From the NCBI RefSeq assembly GCF_011682145.1, contig NZ_WHJH01000012.1:80539-144538 (forward strand): a DNA stretch of 64,000 bases, read 5' to 3'. The notes under the pieces were generated by a model, which saw only the letters and a list, made by a program, of their open reading frames with translations, was not told the DNA's origin and did no database searches. The stretch is from Massilia mucilaginosa (lineage in GTDB: Bacteria > Pseudomonadota > Gammaproteobacteria > Burkholderiales > Burkholderiaceae_D). This document shows positions 59,995 to 64,000 of the stretch, piece by piece (positions within the stretch are counted from its first letter, which is position 1; every line of letters starts with the position of its first letter). The position numbers and the translations under genes were made by a program.

Positions 59995-60844
59995 ATGTTA
60001 AACCTCCCGCATCAGCATCACCTGTCGCATCAACACCCGAACGGCCTGCGCGCGATCCGGCCCAGGCCGATCGTCCTGGCCCTCCAGGCCGGCTTCCTCG
60101 GCCTGGCGCCCGGCGCCGCCGAAGCAAAAACGGAGGGCGCGGCGATCATGCCGCCGATCTCCGTTACCGGGCAGGAGAGCGCCGCCGGCCCGGTCACCGG
60201 CTACGTGGCCAGGCGCAGCGCCACCGGCACCAAGACCGACACGCCGATCATCGCTCGACCTGTATGCGCCGGTGTACGGCAGCACCCCCGGCGCGCCCGT
60301 GCCGGCCGGCGGCTGGCGGGCCGATACGCGCCAGCTCGGCCTGTATTTCCAGGACCAGATGAAGATCGCGGGCAAGTGGGTGCTGCTGGGAGGCCGCCAG
60401 GACCGCGTGCGCGCGACCGAGTGCAGCTATTTCGCGCCATCGAACTGCTACGCCAATGATGAACGGACCAAGGCGTTTACCGGCCGCGCCGGCCTGGTCT
60501 ACCTGGGCCGGAATGGCGTTGCGCCATTCGTCAGCTTCAGCCAGTCGTTCGCGCCCCAGGCCGGCGTCAACCGTCTTGGCGAGCGTTTCAAGCCAAGCCG
60601 TGGCGAGCAGCTCGAAGCCGGCGTGCGCTACCAGCCCCAGGGCGGCACGCTGCTGTTGTCCGCCGCCGTGTATAACCTGACCAAAAGCAATGTGCTCACG
60701 GACGACCCGGCCGACACCAACTACCAGGCCCAGCAGGGCGAACTGCGCTCGCGCGTCGCTGACCTATCGCTGGTATGGGCCCCGGCCTGGATGCGCGCCC
60801 GCGCACGCGGGCCGGACACGTTCCGGTATCGCGCCCCATTGTAA
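59995..60844 (+). pseudogene. Remnant of a TonB-dependent siderophore receptor (internal deletion, lost 3' end)
   Basis: The first ~85 codons (from ATG 59995) encode a signal region and GYVARRSATGTKTDTPII, paralogous to the intact receptor's GYVASRSAAATKTDTPLI. At about 60252 the frame breaks and sequence resumes in another frame with LDLYAPVYGST, matching the intact LDLFAPKY some 350 residues further on. That frame continues through LYFQDQMKIAGKWVLLGGRQD and GEQLEAGVRYQPQGG, then loses similarity after QGELRSR, with the barrel end missing. About 1 kb has been deleted between the two parts. It cannot make a receptor. Confidence 0.88.
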
Positions 60845-60859
60845 ATGATTCTCATTCGC
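60841..60859. promoter_or_regulatory. Fur box upstream of the Fur paralogue
   Basis: GTAAATGATTCTCATTCGC matches the Fur consensus at 13 of 19 positions and lies 38 bases before the fur-like start. This predicts autoregulation or control by the main Fur. Confidence 0.72.
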
Positions 60860-60896
60860 ATGATGATGCGTGTCACATTGACTTGCTTGAAAGCGT

Positions 60897-61343
60897 ATGG
60901 ACATTCCAAAAGAATTGCGCGACTCCGGCCTGAAGGCCACCTTGCCACGCGTCCGCATACTCCAGCTGTTCCAGGACGGCCAGCACAAGCATATGAGTGC
61001 GGACGAGGTCTATCTCCTTCTGCACCGGGAACCGAGCGACATCGGACTGGCCACCGTCTACCGGGTGCTGATGCAACTGGTCGACGCCCGGATCCTGGTA
61101 CGCAACCAGTTCGAATCGCCGGTCGCCGTGTTCGAATTGAACCAGGGTGGCCTTCACGACCACCTGGTTTGCACGAGCTGCGGCCAGCTGGAGGAATTCT
61201 GCGACGACGCCCTGGAACACCGCCAGGAAGAAGTCGCCCGCAAGCTCGGCTTCGCCTTGCGCGAGCACTCGCTGTCGCTGTATGGCACCTGCGTGCGCTG
61301 CGCAAGCGAGGCCGGTCCATCCCCAAAAATCCGCCGCTCGTGA
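60897..61343 (+). CDS. Fur family transcriptional regulator
   Basis: A 148-aa Fur-type repressor, the usual length. N-terminal winged helix with LKATLPRVRILQLFQ and the recognition helix ATVYRVLMQLVDA (52-64). Metal site residues are H87 and H89 (HDHLVC), and the zinc cysteines are C92/C95 and C132/C135. ATG 60897 follows the Fur box closely. Placed in an iron-uptake island it is likely a second, local Fur that tunes these operons; it could also be the housekeeping Fur. It is convergent with the PepSY operon to the right. Confidence 0.9.
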   Translation: MDIPKELRDSGLKATLPRVRILQLFQDGQHKHMSADEVYLLLHREPSDIGLATVYRVLMQLVDARILVRNQFESPVAVFELNQGGLHDHLVCTSCGQLEEFCDDALEHRQEEVARKLGFALREHSLSLYGTCVRCASEAGPSPKIRRS

Positions 61344-61421
61344 GCCATATCGGCGCCCTGGAAGCGAACGACAAGCGCTCCGGGCGGCGCGGCTGCTTGC
61401 GTGACCGGGCGGCGCTGGCCG

Positions 61422-63029
61422 TCAAGCGGCTCGGCGCTGTGCCGGGTCTGCCGCCACCGCGGCGTCGGCGGCGCGCAGCGACCACACGCTGTGCGGGTCG
61501 CCATGGCGGCCGCGCCTGAGGGCCGCCCGCCCCATCGTCCAGAACGCGCAGCCGGCGACCAGCGCCACCGCGTTCACACCCACCACCACCCATTCGCCGC
61601 GCCACAGCGACAGCAGCGGATGGACGCCGCTGGCACCCCACTGCGCCAGCGGAATGGCCAGGGTCAGCGCGGCGCACAAGGACAGCAGTTCAAAGGCGGC
61701 GCGCGCGGGCGGACGAATGAAGGCCCATGCAAGGGCCGCCAGGAACACCGCGTAATAGCCGCGCTCTTCCTACAGCGGCAGTTCGCCCGGCGCGGCGGGG
61801 AACAGTTTATTGACCAGGAAAACCGCCGACACACCCGCCACGCAGCCAAGGCACACGCCCAGGGTGGCCTGGGCCATCAGGCGCCCGCTCAGCGGCTGGC
61901 GCTGCGCCAGCCGCTTGCGGCGTGCCTCGATCCACAGCAAGTTCCCGCTGTAGAACAGGAAGGCGCCCGCCAGTCCGAGCAGGAAATACACCCACTGCAC
62001 CGCCGCATGGCCAAAATTCCCGTAGTGCAGCGTTTGCAGGCCGCGCAGGAAGGTCGTGCCGGGGCTGTAGTGCTGCGGCGTCATCACGCGCACCACGGCG
62101 CCGCTGCCGGCCTGGAGCACCACGGCGGCGGAACTGGTCAGCGTGCGCTGTCCGATGTCGCCATACGCGACGACATGCGCATTGGCGTCGCCCGCGTGCT
62201 GATAGTGCACTTGCGCCACCACCATGCCCGGCGCCGCCTGGCGTACGCGCGCCAGCAACTGGTCCGCGCCCAGCAGCGGCGCGGTCACGCCGGCCGCTTT
62301 CAGGGGCGCTGTGGCCGCAATATCGGGCTCGATCAATTGCAGCAGCTTGCCGTCGAAGACCAGGAACTGGAACGGCGCCAGCAGCAGCACGCCCAGCGCC
62401 AGCACCGCGCCGCTCCAGGCAAACACGATATAGAAGGGCAGCGACAGGATTCCGATCACATTATGCGCATCCTGCCACATGCGCTTGAGGTTTTTGCCCA
62501 CGCGCAGGGCGAACAGATCCTTGAGGAACAGCGGCGCGTACGCCACCACGCCGGACGCCAGCGCCAGGCCGTACAGGATGCAGACCACGCCGAGCACGTA
62601 GATGCCCCAGCTTGCGGGCAGCCCGGCCGTGTAGTGCAGGCGGAACAGGAAATGCGACAGCTCCGATTGCGGCTTGACGTCCAGCAGCGCGCCGTCGGGC
62701 GCCAGGCGGAACTGGTGCTCGGTCTCGCCGCCCTCCTTGGTTTGCTCATGCCAGTCGAGCGTCAGATGCGGTTCGTTCAGGCTCGGCAGATGCAGGGTGA
62801 ACGACGCTTTTGCCTGCGGGTGCTGGCGCAGGACGGCGTCGATCAGCGCTTGCGCGCCGGCCTCGGACTGCATCGGCGCGCGTGCCGACGAGGGCGTCTC
62901 CCAGGTATGCAATTGCTTGTTGAAGACGCTGATCGCGCCGGCGTAAAATGCGATGAACAGGGCAAAGCCGGCCACCAGGCCGACCCAGGTATGCACCGCA
63001 ATGTAGGTTTTCAGGGTGGACGATTTCAT
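61422..63029 (-). pseudogene. PepSY-associated TM protein gene interrupted by in-frame TAG
   Basis: ATG 63029 opens a PepSY_TM protein (MKSSTLKTYIAVHTWVGLVAG) that reads to a TAG at 61772-61770 after 419 residues. Beyond the TAG the same frame continues with EERGYYAVFLAALAWAFIRPP and further hydrophobic helices to 61422, giving 535 residues in all, the length of the intact PepSY protein at 55412. A single CAG-to-TAG change explains this. The truncated product lacks the last three or so helices. It is coupled to the upstream small membrane gene (ATGA). A base-calling error is possible. Confidence 0.8.
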
Positions 63030-63295
63030 GCGGCCACCCTCAGCAGGCCGGCCGCCTTCAGTCCATGGATCAGGCCGAAGCCGGCCAGGGTGGCGCCGCC
63101 CATCCACAGCCAGGCACGCAGGGCGGTCTTGAAATGATAGGCCAGCGCCATCGCCCCCACCCAGGCCGGGAAGAACATCAGCAGGATCGGCAAGGTGTCG
63201 CGCTGCTGGTTGCCGCTCAGCAGTGCCAGCAAGCCCACCAGCGCCACGCCGAGCGGCGGCGCGAGGAAGATGGCGGCGAACGATTTACCCCACAT
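63026..63295 (-). CDS. Small membrane protein of the second PepSY operon
   Basis: An 89-aa protein starting at 63295 (MWGKSFAAIFLAPPLG) with two or three helices (ALVGLLALLSG; ILLMFFPAWVGAMALAYHF; WLWMGGATLAGFGLIHGL). It overlaps both neighbours: 11 bases with the upstream DUF3325-like gene and four with the PepSY gene. It resembles small iron-operon membrane proteins in the position of DUF3649 but I cannot assign it firmly. Confidence 0.7.
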   Translation of the reverse strand: MWGKSFAAIFLAPPLGVALVGLLALLSGNQQRDTLPILLMFFPAWVGAMALAYHFKTALRAWLWMGGATLAGFGLIHGLKAAGLLRVAA

Positions 63296-63545
63296 GGCGC
63301 CTCCGGCTCCAGGCGTGCGCATACGGCAGCGTCACCAGCGCCAGCATCAGCCCGGACAGCGCAATGAAGACGCCGCACCAGAAGCCGTAGCCATGGCTGG
63401 CCGCCAGCACCGAGGCGGCGCACAGCGGCAGCGCCAGCGCGCGCAGCAGGCGCCCGGGCGCCGCCGCCCACAGGCACTGATGCGGCGAGGCCAGGTAAAG
63501 AGCCAGCGCGGCCAGAATGGCCGCGCCAATGGAGATCCAGATCAT
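63285..63545 (-). CDS. DUF3325-like small membrane protein
   Basis: An 86-aa protein with three helices and the YLASPHQCL motif after the first, typical of DUF3325-type proteins of siderophore operons. It is the first gene of the operon; its ATG at 63545 lies just downstream of a Fur-box-like sequence. It overlaps the next gene by 11 bases. Function unknown, presumed to assist the PepSY protein. Confidence 0.75.
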   Translation of the reverse strand: MIWISIGAAILAALALYLASPHQCLWAAAPGRLLRALALPLCAASVLAASHGYGFWCGVFIALSGLMLALVTLPYAHAWSRRRHVG

Positions 63546-63555
63546 GTGACACCTT

Positions 63556-63574
63556 TTGAATGAGACTTATTCTC
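63556..63574. promoter_or_regulatory. Fur-box-like site upstream of the second PepSY operon
   Basis: Read on the minus strand, GAGAATAAGTCTCATTCAA matches the Fur consensus at about 12 of 19 positions, 11-29 bases before the start at 63545. The distance suits repression of a short leader. Confidence 0.65.
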
Positions 63575-63684
63575 AACAAAAGGCATGATAATGGATTATG
63601 CGCATAGGAAACAGTGGAATTTTGCCGAGATGCTACTTTTGTGCGCGAGGTCCGCCGCCCGGGCGTGACGCCGGCCGGCCCGCA

Positions 63685-63873
63685 TCACGCCGCCGCGACG
63701 GCGGCGCGGCAGGACAGCATGGCATCGCGCATCATGAAGTTGACCAGGGTGGCCGAGACACCGAGTTGATCGGCGACCTCGCGCTGGGTCTGGCCTCGTT
63801 GAACTGCGCCGCGCGCACCGGTGCGGCTGGTGCGCGCGGCAAACCACGTGACGCTGTATTTGCCAAGCATCAA
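63685..63873 (-). pseudogene. Probable C-terminal remnant of an ECF sigma factor
   Basis: A short frame with TQREVADQLGVSATLVNFMM followed by RDAMLSCRAAV resembles the end of sigma region 4.2 of FecI-like ECF factors, including the terminal Arg-Asp-Ala...Cys-Arg pattern. The residues before it (GKYSVTWFAARTSRT) do not look like sigma region 2 or 4.1, and no upstream frame in the window supplies them. It is therefore taken as a scrap of a lost iron-responsive sigma gene. From 63874 to 64000 I see no gene. Confidence 0.5.
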
Positions 63874-64000
63874 CTAATCTTACTGTGTCATAAGTTATAT
63901 CGAGCCACATTGCAGCAGGGGCATCGTTGAAGTCGTTTCACGATTGCAGACATGATGAGTGTGCGCAATGACGTAATTGATTCAGGTACGTGGCGCTGTG

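Noticed and set aside
61770..61772. Pyrrolysine or programmed readthrough at the TAG
   Set aside because: No pyl genes or readthrough context; a simple nonsense mutation in a decaying locus explains it.

Overview
The window is high-GC, gene-dense bacterial DNA. TonB receptors, PepSY/DUF3325/DUF3649 iron operons, a BMA-type TOMM precursor pair and the general protein flavour suggest a betaproteobacterium of the Burkholderiales, most like Oxalobacteraceae (Massilia/Duganella/Telluria). This is inference from protein families; there is no rRNA or tRNA in the window.

Layout. 1-8630 is the end of a surface-glycan or glycoconjugate cluster: a polysaccharide deacetylase-like protein, a sulfotransferase/methyltransferase fusion, further methyltransferases, an APS kinase (cysC, to supply PAPS) and rfbB-rfbA (dTDP-4-keto-6-deoxyglucose). 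9021-19000 holds accessory and housekeeping genes: an Rpn-type nuclease with a 12-bp repeat tract, a copper locus (DUF2946 protein, small membrane protein, OprC-like receptor with a recognisable CxxxM/HxM copper site), a thioesterase with a 59-aa partner, a GlxA-type regulator divergent from a DJ-1 protein and cupin, and an OmpA-alpha/beta-hydrolase lipoprotein. 19003-20421 is a NemR-like TetR regulator and a DJ-1/PfpI protein sharing a 15-bp operator. 20438-22935 is a TonB receptor read from a clear cobalamin riboswitch. 23195-27428 carries an SGNH hydrolase and an Lnt-like membrane protein.

27481-49598 is the most unusual part: sixteen minus-strand genes with short spacing. The distal end (49.6-41.6 kb) is a TOMM RiPP module: FHA protein, TOMM kinase/cyclase/AAA fusion, two NHLP-type precursor peptides, and a fused leader-binding/YcaO cyclodehydratase. 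It continues into two paralogous ~200-aa proteins of unknown function, a 945-aa protein, a tail-collar protein, a degenerate nitrilase-like protein, a three-domain glycosyltransferase and a GH25 lysozyme. After a 370-bp AT-richer gap come a four-repeat OAA-type mannan lectin, a QueA-like SAM ribosyltransferase-isomerase, a flavin monooxygenase and a DAO-type oxidase. A phosphopantetheinyl transferase and an 87-aa protein lie divergently beside it, followed by a small inverted-repeat element inserted exactly at the transferase stop codon.

51474-54741 has an EamA exporter, a chemotaxis receptor and a PstS-like binding protein. 55065-63874 is an iron region: a Fur-box-controlled divergent pair (DUF3649-PepSY-DUF3325 and a siderophore receptor), an internally deleted second receptor, a Fur paralogue with its own Fur box, and a second PepSY operon whose main gene has an in-frame TAG. 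The window ends in what looks like the C-terminal scrap of an ECF sigma factor.
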